From the NCBI RefSeq assembly GCF_010093085.1, contig NZ_MSRC01000012.1, positions 1 to 36,110 of the forward strand: a stretch of DNA of 36,110 nt, written 5' to 3'. Of the stretch, positions 7,821 to 15,061 are shown one piece after another. A program made the translations under genes and the position numbers. The notes under the pieces were generated by a model that worked only from the letters and a program-made list of their open reading frames with translations, ran no database searches and was not told where the DNA came from. Position 1 is the stretch's first letter; the number at the start of each line of letters is the position of its first letter. Source of the stretch: Bacillus sp. SKDU12. Its GTDB lineage: Bacteria > Bacillota > Bacilli > Bacillales > Bacillaceae.

Positions 7821-9053
7821 TTATTTACCAAAAGCCATCAGCTTCGTATAGCTTCCAATATAAAGCGTTCCGTCCTCAGCAAGCTGAGGAGATGACACGA
7901 CATTGCTGTCGGTTTGATAGCTCCATAGCTCATTGCCGTTTGCGTCCGCCGCATAAACCTTCATATCATCAGATCCGAAATAAACCGTTCCGTTCGCATC
8001 AATCAGCGGCGCCGTTCTGACAGGTCCTTCTGTGTAGAATGACCAGTTCATATCCCCGTTTTTGCTGATGGAAAACAGCTCGCCGCTTCCTGAGCCAATA
8101 TAGATGTTGCCGTTATGGTCGATCGCAGGCGATGAACTGGAGAACCCGTTGAGCGGGAATGTCCATTTTAAGCTTCCTGTTGACGTATACGCATACAGCT
8201 GTCCGTCTTGGTTTCCGGCATAAATGCTTCCATCCTTGTCAATCACCGGATATCCTTTAAACGCATTTGATGTCGTTCTGGACCATTTCACTTGCCCGGT
8301 CCCGGAGTTGAGCGCATAAAATACGTTATTGTATGTGCCGACATACACGGTGCCGTTTGAGGCAAGCACCGGAGCAGAGCTGACAACGCCATTCGTTTTG
8401 AATTTCCAGCGCTCTGTCCAGGTTGATCTAGACGTAGGTTTGATCGCATGAATATAATTATCAAGTGTGGAGAAATACAACGTGCCGTCTGAACCGATCA
8501 CTGTTTCAGAGCTTGGCCCGCCGCTTAACGGAACCGTGGTTAAAATCTCGCCCGTTTCCTTGTCGATAAAGTAAATCTTTTTATCATAGGATGCCAGATA
8601 GATAACACCGTTGGTTCCAAGTACAGGAGATTGCGTGAACGTTTTTCCAAGGTTTCCTGTCTCCCATTTGACTGAGCCGTCAGGATGAAAAGCTTTCAGT
8701 TCTCCGTCTCTGGAATGAAGATACACCGTACCATCCCCATCAACTACAGCCCCCGCTCCATTTTGCGGAGTCGTTCTGATATTATTTTGCCATTTCAGCG
8801 TCCCGTCTGTATGTCCCGCGAATCGGCTCTCCCGTGACCAGTTAAACATGGCAGGCGCCATCGCTTGTACATCATACCTTCCCTTTAAAAAGCCGGATGC
8901 TCCATTATTTTGAGAAAACACCGTTTCCGCCGCATAAGCAGCTGTTGGCTGAAGCACCTTGGCAGCGGGAAGATCAGAAACAGCACCGGCTGAAACAGCA
9001 GCCGCCACCGCAGCTCCCGCAATCAAAGCTTTCATACGAAATGACTTAACCAT
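7821..9053 (-). CDS. yxaL: Secreted PQQ-like beta-propeller protein
   Basis: A 410-aa protein starting at ATG 9053 (MVKSFRMKAL...), nine bases after a GGGGGT ribosome site; an upstream in-frame start at 9068 is less well supported. The Sec signal peptide spans about 1-42 (Ala-rich core, AYAA-E cleavage region). The rest consists of repeated blades of the PQQ-like propeller type, with recurring DGTVY, NGTVYVGT, GTLYFST and YIGSGSGELF motifs and GxxKW strands, about seven to eight repeats. It is expected to act outside the cell as a binding scaffold. It is described in B. subtilis as YxaL; no enzymatic residues are visible. It appears monocistronic and is convergent with the upstream-lying RDD gene. 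Confidence 0.9.
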   Translation of the reverse strand: MVKSFRMKALIAGAAVAAAVSAGAVSDLPAAKVLQPTAAYAAETVFSQNNGASGFLKGRYDVQAMAPAMFNWSRESRFAGHTDGTLKWQNNIRTTPQNGAGAVVDGDGTVYLHSRDGELKAFHPDGSVKWETGNLGKTFTQSPVLGTNGVIYLASYDKKIYFIDKETGEILTTVPLSGGPSSETVIGSDGTLYFSTLDNYIHAIKPTSRSTWTERWKFKTNGVVSSAPVLASNGTVYVGTYNNVFYALNSGTGQVKWSRTTSNAFKGYPVIDKDGSIYAGNQDGQLYAYTSTGSLKWTFPLNGFSSSSPAIDHNGNIYIGSGSGELFSISKNGDMNWSFYTEGPVRTAPLIDANGTVYFGSDDMKVYAADANGNELWSYQTDSNVVSSPQLAEDGTLYIGSYTKLMAFGK

Positions 9054-9153
9054 AATTATGACCCCCATTTTATGTATTTCCTAATATGTGACCATCATAG
9101 CATATTCATCCATTTTATAATTCTATTTCACGAAAACATCACAAACTAGAAAA

Positions 9154-9579
9154 CTATGTAAGGCTGTTCGCGGACGTTTTTTCGGCACCTGAACGAAACG
9201 CAGCCACAAACCAAATGACATTAACAGCAGCCGCAGCAAGACTAACACCAATCACGAAGATCACCTCAGAAAGCAGATGGTCACTAAAGAAACTAAACAT
9301 TAAGATAAATCCGGCAGTAGACAAGTGAATCAGCAGTCCAAACCCGCAAAGTACTGCCATGACATACCTCATCGCTTCTACTCCAAGCATATAAATGATA
9401 AAAGGAATAAAATATAATACAAGAATCATACCGATAGCTGACCACATGCCGGCTGAATTAAACTGATTGGCCGCCCCTCCCGATCCGGCCAGCGGCGAAA
9501 GTGAAGCCGCAGCGATCATAGCGCAAAATAGAAACGCAGAAATGATTGTCATAATCGCCACGCTGTTTTTTCTAGACAT
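9154..9579 (-). CDS. yxaJ: Four-TM membrane protein of unknown function
   Basis: A 141-aa integral membrane protein. ATG 9579 is chosen because AAGGAGG precedes it at proper distance; an adjacent upstream TTG is less likely. It has four hydrophobic helices (about 8-28, 44-64, 70-95, 103-130) and no recognisable catalytic motif. The symbol is assigned from its place between yxaL and yxaI as in B. subtilis; the function is unknown. Confidence 0.7.
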   Translation of the reverse strand: MSRKNSVAIMTIISAFLFCAMIAAASLSPLAGSGGAANQFNSAGMWSAIGMILVLYFIPFIIYMLGVEAMRYVMAVLCGFGLLIHLSTAGFILMFSFFSDHLLSEVIFVIGVSLAAAAVNVIWFVAAFRSGAEKTSANSLT

Positions 9580-9771
9580 CAAACTCCTCCTTCAAATAGA
9601 AATATCAACCTTTTTATTATAAAGAAGACGGGTGGGAAATTCATTATATTTTTACAAAATTCAAAAATATACATGCGAACAATATGGTTATTACTAGTCT
9701 ATTCATATAGTAAAAACAAAGGATAAAAGACTCATTTTTCAGGAATATAAGGGTTTTATCACCATATCATA

Positions 9772-9800
9772 TTGCACATACTTTTTTTTCAAAGTATACT
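9772..9800 (+). promoter_or_regulatory. Sigma-A promoter of yxaI
   Basis: TTGCAC (9772-9777), 17-bp spacer, TATACT (9795-9800). The downstream leader resembles that of the other RDD gene. Confidence 0.6.
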
Positions 9801-9834
9801 ATTCCAGATTAATTCAAAGGAGAGAGAAAAATAC

Positions 9835-10290
9835 ATGGCAAAACCAGCAGGATTTTGGATTCGTTTTTTAGCTTATTTTATTGATGGCATTATTGTATCT
9901 ATTCCTAATTATATTATTCTATTTATTATCAATACTATGCTTGTAGCTGGATCTAAGGCAGCAAACCCTTACATGACGCAAGATGAGTATTTCGTGAAAT
10001 ACATGACGCATGCATTCTTGCCTACCATGCTGATCACGCTCGTCATCAGTGTATTATATTATGGTCTGCTCACAGCTTCTAAAATGCAGGGCACACTCGG
10101 CAAGAAAATTCTTGGCCTAAAAGTGGTCAATGAACAAGGCGGACGGGTTTCAGTCGGACAGGCAATCGGCCGTTACTTTGCATACATCTTATCTGGAATC
10201 ATCTTTTATATTGGCTTTATCATGATCGCTTTTGGAGAGAAAAAAGGCCTGCATGACATCATTTGCAAAACACGTGTTGTGTATAAATAA
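9835..10290 (+). CDS. yxaI: RDD-family membrane protein
   Basis: A 151-aa membrane protein starting at ATG 9835 (MAKPAGFWIRFLAY...), downstream of AAGGAGAG. This is the length I recall for YxaI. Features: N-terminal RDD motif with Arg10 and Asp18, three to four hydrophobic helices, and the loop TLGKKILGLKVVNEQGGR followed by AIGRYFAY and a GLHDIICKT tail. It is paralogous to the protein at 7309-7776. It has its own promoter and a strong terminator, so it is a single-gene unit. The function is unknown; RDD proteins are membrane proteins proposed to act in transport. Confidence 0.87.
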   Translation: MAKPAGFWIRFLAYFIDGIIVSIPNYIILFIINTMLVAGSKAANPYMTQDEYFVKYMTHAFLPTMLITLVISVLYYGLLTASKMQGTLGKKILGLKVVNEQGGRVSVGQAIGRYFAYILSGIIFYIGFIMIAFGEKKGLHDIICKTRVVYK

Positions 10291-10294
10291 TAGA

Positions 10295-10333
10295 AAAAGT
10301 CTAGACGCCCATAGCCGTCTAGACTTTTGTTTT
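10295..10333 (+). terminator. Terminator after yxaI
   Basis: AAAAGTCTAGACG (10295-10307) pairs perfectly with CGTCTAGACTTTT (10316-10328) around an 8-nt loop, followed by a T-rich tract. The inverted arm also holds the stop codon of the degenerate DUF418 remnant on the other strand. Confidence 0.85.
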
Positions 10334-10490
10334 CTTTACTATAGGCTGCCACGACAGATATGTAGCGCTTCTCCACAGCCACTCAAGCGGCCCCATTCTA
10401 AGTGACATTTGAAGGCACAAATAGCAATCGGCACACCGGCAGCAGGGTACACTTTCTCCTACAATCCCAAGCCATAATGATAGAAAATCC
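10319..10490 (-). pseudogene. yxaH: Broken 3' end of a DUF418-type membrane protein gene (probably yxaH)
   Basis: On the minus strand the last frame reads MGPLEWLWRSATYLSWQPI then a short basic tail to a stop at 10321-10319, which is the typical C-terminal signature of DUF418/YeiB-like membrane proteins. Just upstream, in a second frame, YGLGL-stop-EKVYPAAGVPIAICAF gives the preceding segment. So one frameshift near 10410 and one nonsense codon break the remnant, and the N-terminal three quarters are gone. In B. subtilis 168 I recall yxaH, qdoI and a regulator gene lying between yxaI and yxnA. Only this tail is left here. Confidence 0.7.
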
Positions 10491-10567
10491 ACTAATCAAT
10501 GTCAAAAAGGCTAAGATCCTTCTGAATGGGGTAAAGGTACAAAAACAGCGTTCAGGAGGGATTCTTC

Positions 10568-11638
10568 ATGGCAAACGATGATGCAGTCACACATACAGAA
10601 CAGCTAGAACAGCAGAACCCGGGCATGAACACGAGACTCAAGCTGAAAAAACTCAAAGATCAAGTGATCGTCATTACCGGTGCTTCAAGCGGAATCGGAC
10701 TTGTCACCGCGAGAATGGCGGCTGAAAAAGGCGCAAAGGTTGTGGCAGCTGCGCGAAATGAAGACGCGCTGAAGGAGCTTACTGATGATCTAAAGAAAAA
10801 AGGGCATGATGCCGTATGGGTGAAAGCAGATGTCGGAAAAGAAGAGGATGTCAACCGCATCGCAGAAACCGCGATTAGAACATTCGGCCGCTTTGACACA
10901 TGGGTCAACAATGCAGGCGTCTCGATTTTCGGACACGCTATGGACGTCACCGTGGAAGACATGAAGCGCATGTTCAACACAAACTTCTGGGGACCTGTAT
11001 ACGGGACAAGAGCAGCCGTTAAACACTATACAGGCAGAGGTGAACCGGGCGCACTCATTAATGTAGGAAGCCTGTTCGGAGATAGGGGAACTGTCATTCA
11101 ATCCACATACGCCTCAGCCAAATTTGCGCTTCACGGCTGGACAGAAAGCATCCGAATGGAGCTTGAAAAAGAACAGGCACCCGTCTCGGTTACACTCATC
11201 CATCCGGGGAGAATTGATACGCCTTATAACGAGCATGCGCACAGCTATCTCGACAAACAGCCAGCTCATAACCGCTCCATGATTTATCCGCCGGAAGCGG
11301 TTGCCGAAGCCATCCTGTTTGCTGCCGAACATCCGAAACGCGACATGTACATCGGCTCGCAGGCAAAAGCGATCGCCATGCTGGGCGCACTTTTCCCCCG
11401 ACTGACCGACAGATTGATGGAAAAAATCATGTACCGCAGCCAGCATGCCAAAAGACCATCCAAAGCCCAGGAAGAAAGCGCGCTTTATGAAGCGGGCTAC
11501 GGCTTGCATGACAGGGGCACAAATAAAGGATGGCTGCGGGCAAAAAGCCATTACATGAAAGCTACAAAGCGCCCGATCGTATCCGCGGCTGTTGTCGCCG
11601 GACTGGTAGCTTTGGCTGCCGTCAAACGAAGCAGATAA
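10568..11638 (+). CDS. yxnA: Short-chain dehydrogenase/reductase with C-terminal membrane tail
   Basis: A 356-aa SDR-family oxidoreductase. The dinucleotide-binding motif TGASSGIG is at 37-44, NNAG at about 116-119, and catalytic Tyr181 and Lys185 lie in YASAK. Following the Rossmann domain is an extension (about 250-356) ending in a hydrophobic stretch (about 336-350) and a basic KRSR tail, which may anchor it to the membrane. It starts at ATG 10568 behind AGGAGGG. The substrate is unknown. It is convergent with the MarR gene yxaD. Confidence 0.88.
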   Translation: MANDDAVTHTEQLEQQNPGMNTRLKLKKLKDQVIVITGASSGIGLVTARMAAEKGAKVVAAARNEDALKELTDDLKKKGHDAVWVKADVGKEEDVNRIAETAIRTFGRFDTWVNNAGVSIFGHAMDVTVEDMKRMFNTNFWGPVYGTRAAVKHYTGRGEPGALINVGSLFGDRGTVIQSTYASAKFALHGWTESIRMELEKEQAPVSVTLIHPGRIDTPYNEHAHSYLDKQPAHNRSMIYPPEAVAEAILFAAEHPKRDMYIGSQAKAIAMLGALFPRLTDRLMEKIMYRSQHAKRPSKAQEESALYEAGYGLHDRGTNKGWLRAKSHYMKATKRPIVSAAVVAGLVALAAVKRSR

Positions 11639-11643
11639 TCGCT

Positions 11644-11680
11644 AAAAACCCATGCTGTTCACGAACACATGGGTTTTTAT
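11644..11680. terminator. Hairpin between yxnA and yxaD
   Basis: AAAACCCATG (11645-11654) and CATGGGTTTT (11668-11677) form an inverted repeat with A/T tails on both sides. It is placed to terminate both convergent genes. Confidence 0.75.
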
Positions 11681-12111
11681 AAATCGATAAAGGCTTTGTT
11701 CATACGCTGCAAAAGCTCGCTGAACATCTCTTTTTCCTTTGCTGACCACACTTTCAGCATCTGTTCATAACGTTCAAGACGCTTTTGCTTATCCGCTTTT
11801 AATGTTTGTTTGCCGAGCTTTGTAATGGTAAACAGGCTGACTCTGCCATCAGAAGGGTCTGAGAAACGATGGATGAGCTCCTTTGCCTCCAGTGCTGCCG
11901 CTTGTCTTGAGAGAGTAGAAATATCAAGCTTAAACGAATCGGCCAACTCCTTTACGCGGGCAGGCCCAAATTCATCTAATTGCCTTAACAGTAAATAGGA
12001 TGATCTCTCCAAATTTCCCGTTCTTTTCTCTGATTGATCCAGATACACAGCTCTCCTGATAAAGGTCGTCAGCTCATATTCAATACGTTCCACTGAATTC
12101 TGTTTTTCCAC
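11677..12111 (-). CDS. yxaD: MarR-family transcription regulator
   Basis: A 144-aa winged-helix regulator. A GTG start at 12111 (MEKQNSVERIEY...) is preferred because GGGGAG lies upstream and longer starts add a non-conserved extension. It has the MarR fold: N-terminal dimer helix, helix-turn-helix at about 45-85 (RVKELADSFKLDISTLSRQAAALEAK, quoted in part as LDISTLSRQ), and the beta-wing DPSDGRVSLFTIT at about 92-104. It is divergent from the LrgA/LrgB-like pair, with two copies of a palindrome in the shared intergenic region, so it probably represses itself and that operon. The inducer is unknown. Confidence 0.85.
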   Translation of the reverse strand: MEKQNSVERIEYELTTFIRRAVYLDQSEKRTGNLERSSYLLLRQLDEFGPARVKELADSFKLDISTLSRQAAALEAKELIHRFSDPSDGRVSLFTITKLGKQTLKADKQKRLERYEQMLKVWSAKEKEMFSELLQRMNKAFIDL

Positions 12112-12156
12112 TCGCTCTCGCTCCCCGTTCCAATCTCCAACATTGACACCATCACA

Positions 12157-12182
12157 TATACTTGTATAATACAAATGTATAT
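12157..12182. promoter_or_regulatory. Candidate MarR operator 1 (yxaD proximal)
   Basis: TTGTATAATACAA (12162-12174) is a perfect odd palindrome, inside a longer imperfect one bounded by ATATAC and GTATAT. It lies 50 bp upstream of the yxaD start. Confidence 0.6.
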
Positions 12183-12221
12183 GGACTTATTAAATAATTT
12201 TTTTATGACTCATTTCATTTT

Positions 12222-12244
12222 ATACTTGTATAGTACAATCATAT
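12222..12244. promoter_or_regulatory. Candidate MarR operator 2 (yxzK proximal)
   Basis: TTGTATAGTACAA (12226-12238) is a near copy of operator 1, again preceded by TATAC. It overlaps the probable promoter of the LrgA-like gene (-10 TATAGT 12242-12247 or TACAAT 12234-12239). Confidence 0.6.
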
Positions 12245-12336
12245 AGTCAGAAAGTAAAGTGATTCCTCAGAACTCTCGTCAAAGCATGTCACCAGAAAGG
12301 GGGAAGCTGTTCAATATTGAAAGAGCAGCACTTGAT

Positions 12337-12735
12337 GTGAAAATCATACGCATTATTTTGCAAATATTGATTTTATATGTATTTTTTATGATCGGGGACG
12401 CTATTCAGCGCCTGTTTCATTTACCGGTGTCAGGAAGCATAGTCGGATTGGTGTTGCTCCTGGTCTGTTTAGGTATCCGAATTGTTCCCGTCTCTCTGAT
12501 TGAAGATGGAGCAGGATTTTTATTGTCCTTTCTTCCATTATTGTTCATTCCGGCCATGACAGGAGTAATGAAATACCCGTCACTTCTATCATTAAATGGT
12601 TTGATGCTGCTGATTACAGTCGTTCTAAGCACCATCGTCACGATCAGTGCGGCTGGATTCGCCAGCCAGCTATTAGAGAAAAAAGCAAAAAAACGTGAGG
12701 AGAAAGAGAAATGCAGCAAGCATGTATCGCAATGA
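12337..12735 (+). CDS. yxzK: CidA/LrgA-family holin-like membrane protein
   Basis: A protein of about 132 aa if it begins at GTG 12337 (MKIIRIILQI...), which gives the family's usual size; the frame is open back to a GTG at 12259 and an ATG at 12286. It has four hydrophobic helices (about 5-25, 33-50, 63-83, 90-112) and the conserved LPVSGSIVGLVLL and LLFIPAMTGVM motifs of LrgA/CidA. These proteins work with an LrgB partner in membrane permeability, murein-hydrolase control or small carboxylate export. The downstream lrgB-like gene starts 25 bp before its end. The start is uncertain: the best ribosome site AAAGGGGG (12296-12303) lies 33 bp before GTG 12337. Confidence 0.8.
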   Translation: MKIIRIILQILILYVFFMIGDAIQRLFHLPVSGSIVGLVLLLVCLGIRIVPVSLIEDGAGFLLSFLPLLFIPAMTGVMKYPSLLSLNGLMLLITVVLSTIVTISAAGFASQLLEKKAKKREEKEKCSKHVSQ

Positions 12736-13403
12736 TTATCATTCTTTTAACAGTTGCCGCTTATGTAGCAATGGTCAAACTCTATAAACGATTCCCGCTT
12801 CCATTCCTTATCCCGGTTTTAACAACGACCATATTGATTGTCGCGGTTTTGGTCATATTCCATGTTACGTATGAGGCGTATATGATCGGAGGAAAATGGA
12901 TCAATTCCTTGCTTGGACCGGCTGTTGTAGCGCTGGCCTATCCGCTTTATAAACAATGGCATATTATTGTTAAACATTGTGTGCCTATCATTGGCGGCGT
13001 GCTGGTTGGACTATGCATGGGAATGATCAGCGGGCTGATCTTTGCGGAAGCGCTGGGGATTGATCATGATCTCTTAATATCCATTCTGCCGAAATCGATC
13101 ACCACCCCTGTCGCCATTCAGATTGCCGCCGGTCTTGGGGGTGTTCCTTCCATGACAGTTATATTCGTCATGATCGCCGGCTTTTCAGGCGTCATCCTCG
13201 GACCGCTTATCCTAAAATGGCTTCGCATACGCAGTTCACTTGGCCAAGGCATCGCATTAGGAAGCGCCTCCCACGCATTAGGAACCTCAAAAGCATTCGA
13301 ATACGGGGAACTGGCCGTATCCATGAGTTCCGTATCCATGACGCTTTGTGCAGTGCTTGGCTCCTTCTTTGGCCCGATCGTCGTCTGGCTGTTTCATATA
13401 TAA
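12711..13403 (+). CDS. yxaC: LrgB-family membrane protein
   Basis: A 230-aa integral membrane protein, the LrgB/CidB partner of the preceding CidA/LrgA-like protein, with which it overlaps by 25 bp (translational coupling likely; GAGGAG precedes the start). It has about seven hydrophobic helices and the conserved LrgB motifs LPKSITTPVAIQIAAGLGG (about 123-141) and ASHALGTSKAFEYGE (about 188-202). It is probably regulated by YxaD through the twin palindromes upstream. A strong terminator follows, so the operon has two genes. Confidence 0.92.
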   Translation: MQQACIAMIIILLTVAAYVAMVKLYKRFPLPFLIPVLTTTILIVAVLVIFHVTYEAYMIGGKWINSLLGPAVVALAYPLYKQWHIIVKHCVPIIGGVLVGLCMGMISGLIFAEALGIDHDLLISILPKSITTPVAIQIAAGLGGVPSMTVIFVMIAGFSGVILGPLILKWLRIRSSLGQGIALGSASHALGTSKAFEYGELAVSMSSVSMTLCAVLGSFFGPIVVWLFHI

Positions 13404-13409
13404 TTAAGA

Positions 13410-13440
13410 AAGACTGCCCCGGAGGAGGGCAGTCTTTTTT
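13410..13440 (+). terminator. Terminator after yxaC
   Basis: AAGACTGCCC (13410-13419) pairs with GGGCAGTCTT (13427-13436) around CGGAGGA, followed by a T-run. Confidence 0.88.
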
Positions 13441-13466
13441 AGGGATTGAATTGGGTTTTTGTCTGT

Positions 13467-13949
13467 TTATTTTCGTTCTCCGATATCTCTTAAATATTGT
13501 TCACGCTCTTTTTTATCGGGATATGCGGTTTTGATGTACTCCTCTTTTTCTTTCTTGCTGTATTCGCTCCAGTCTGTAAAACGGTCTCCTACTTCTTTTG
13601 AATAGCCAATAGAATCTACTTCATTCGAGTTATAATATAAAGAGGCATCAAATGAGAATGTCTCTGGTTCATTATTGATGTAACCAGTAACTTCAATCAT
13701 CCCCAATGGACTTATTGTTATCTTTTCATTAAACTTAATATCCTCAATAAAGTGATGAATATCCTCTTTTTTCAATTTTCCCTTTATTTTCGGTTTCATC
13801 TTTTCAGCATACTCTTCAGCTTTTTCTTGTTCGCTTTTTTCTTTATGAGCAGCGTCTGGCGTTTTTACTATTCCATAAATAAAACCAGCCATCACGATGA
13901 ACAAAACAATCACAAAAGCTAGTAATTTGATTGGCATTTGTTTTTTCAT
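13467..13949 (-). CDS. DUF1433-like membrane-anchored protein, copy 4
   Basis: A 160-aa protein, last of four tandem paralogues in transcription order. It has an N-terminal membrane anchor (about 9-28), a Lys/Glu-rich linker and a conserved domain (about 50-125) with the pattern I(S/N)P(L/M)G-I-V-GYIN, then a C-terminal DWSEYSKKEKE helix and a YPDKKEREQYLRDIGE tail. This resembles what I remember of the DUF1433 family of Bacillus and Staphylococcus (unverified). Its first 32 and last about 45 residues are nearly identical to copy 2 at 14575-15057, while the centre differs, so the gene is a mosaic. It starts 4 bp after the copy 3 stop. Function unknown. Confidence 0.75.
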   Translation of the reverse strand: MKKQMPIKLLAFVIVLFIVMAGFIYGIVKTPDAAHKEKSEQEKAEEYAEKMKPKIKGKLKKEDIHHFIEDIKFNEKITISPLGMIEVTGYINNEPETFSFDASLYYNSNEVDSIGYSKEVGDRFTDWSEYSKKEKEEYIKTAYPDKKEREQYLRDIGERK

Positions 13950-13953
13950 ATTT

Positions 13954-14442
13954 TTATTTTATTTCACCTATATCTTTTAAATACTGTTCTCTTTCTTCTT
14001 TTGATAAACTATTTAAAAAGTCTTCTTTAACCTCTTTATCAAAATCATCCCAGTTCTCAAATCTATCACCTAAGTCTTTTGAAAAACTCATGCCATCAAC
14101 CTTGTTTGAGTTATAAATTAAATCCGCAGAAAAATGAAACTTTTCTGGATCCCCGTTTACATAGCCATCTAAAATGATTCTCCCCATCGGATTGATTTGT
14201 ATATCTTTTTCAAAGGTGATTGTTTTTATAAACTGGTGAATGTCTTGCTTCCTTAATACTTCTTCTATTTTTAACTTCATTTTTTCTGCATATACTTCGG
14301 CATTCTTATTATTATCTTCAGTTGTATCTTTTTCATCACAGAAATATAGTGCAGCCGCAATTGCAATGAATACAATCGCCCCTGATAATACTATTTTCTT
14401 TATGGTTATCATTGGAATTTCACCCTTTTTATTATACAACAT
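13954..14442 (-). CDS. DUF1433-like membrane-anchored protein, copy 3
   Basis: A 162-aa protein. The likely start may also be the in-frame ATG at residue 11 (MITIKKIVL, 14412), which would still keep the membrane segment at about 15-35 of the longer form. The core reads INPMGRIILDGYVNGDPEKFHFSADLIYNSNK (quoted in part as NPMGRIILDGYVNGD), followed by the DWDDFDKEVKEDF helix and an EREQYLKDIGE tail. It is the positional equivalent of copy 1 (15062-15580), exactly 1,108 bp away at the stop codon, but its N-terminus has diverged. It is followed after 4 bp by copy 4. Confidence 0.72.
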   Translation of the reverse strand: MLYNKKGEIPMITIKKIVLSGAIVFIAIAAALYFCDEKDTTEDNNKNAEVYAEKMKLKIEEVLRKQDIHQFIKTITFEKDIQINPMGRIILDGYVNGDPEKFHFSADLIYNSNKVDGMSFSKDLGDRFENWDDFDKEVKEDFLNSLSKEEREQYLKDIGEIK

Positions 14443-14459
14443 ATGTATGAAGAATAGGA

Positions 14460-14598
14460 TGACATAATTGACTATCGATCAACTTCTTATGGTGATATTA
14501 AAAACGAACATATTGGTGAAATTGTTTATATAGACAAAGAAAAGAGCTTAATGCCCTTCAGACACTTTGTCTGTTTATTTTCGTTCTCCTATGTCTCT
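14460..14598 (+). pseudogene. Plus-strand coding remnant without a start
   Basis: A frame open from 14460 to a stop at 14596-14598 reads DYRSTSYGDIKNEHIGEIVY then IDKEKSLMPF. This looks like real protein composition in an otherwise non-coding gap between duplicated paralogues, but it has no start codon or ribosome site and a stop codon directly upstream. It is probably the tail of a lost gene. Family not recognised. Confidence 0.3.
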
Positions 14599-15057
14599 TA
14601 AATATTGTTCACGCTCTTTTTTATCAGGGTATGCGGTTTTGATGTATGCTTCTTTTTCTTTCTTGCTGTATTCGCTCCAGTCTGTAAAACGATTACCTAC
14701 ATCCTCAGGGTAACTCATCCCGTCCACTTTATTAGATTCATAAATTAAATCCGCTGAGAAATAAAACTTATCTGGATTGTCATTTATATAGCCATTTACT
14801 ATTATTCTACCCATCGGGTTTATTTCAACTTTATCCTCGAAAGTAATTGTTTTAATAAAGTTGTGAATATCTTCTTCCTTAAGATGTTCTTTAATTTTTG
14901 GCTTCATTTTCTCAACGTATGCTTCAGCTTTTTCTTGTTCACTTTTTACTTTATGAACAGCGTCTGGCGTTTTTACTATTCCATAAATGAAGCCAGCCAT
15001 CACGATGAACAAAACGCTCACAAAAGCTAGTAATTTGATTGGCATTTGTTTTTTCAT
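14575..15057 (-). CDS. DUF1433-like membrane-anchored protein, copy 2
   Basis: A 160-aa paralogue with the same N-terminal anchor as copy 4 (MKKQMPIKLLAFV...), linker SEQEKAEAYVEKMKPK, core INPMGRIIVNGYINDNPDKF and the C-terminal YPDKKEREQYLRDIGE tail. It begins 4 bp after the stop of copy 1 and forms with it the upstream two-gene unit. Both ends match copy 4 at exactly 1,108 bp offset. Its central core is closer to copies 1 and 3 than to copy 4. Function unknown; the topology suggests an extracytoplasmic domain held by one N-terminal helix. Confidence 0.75.
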   Translation of the reverse strand: MKKQMPIKLLAFVSVLFIVMAGFIYGIVKTPDAVHKVKSEQEKAEAYVEKMKPKIKEHLKEEDIHNFIKTITFEDKVEINPMGRIIVNGYINDNPDKFYFSADLIYESNKVDGMSYPEDVGNRFTDWSEYSKKEKEAYIKTAYPDKKEREQYLRDIGERK

Positions 15058-15061
15058 ATTT

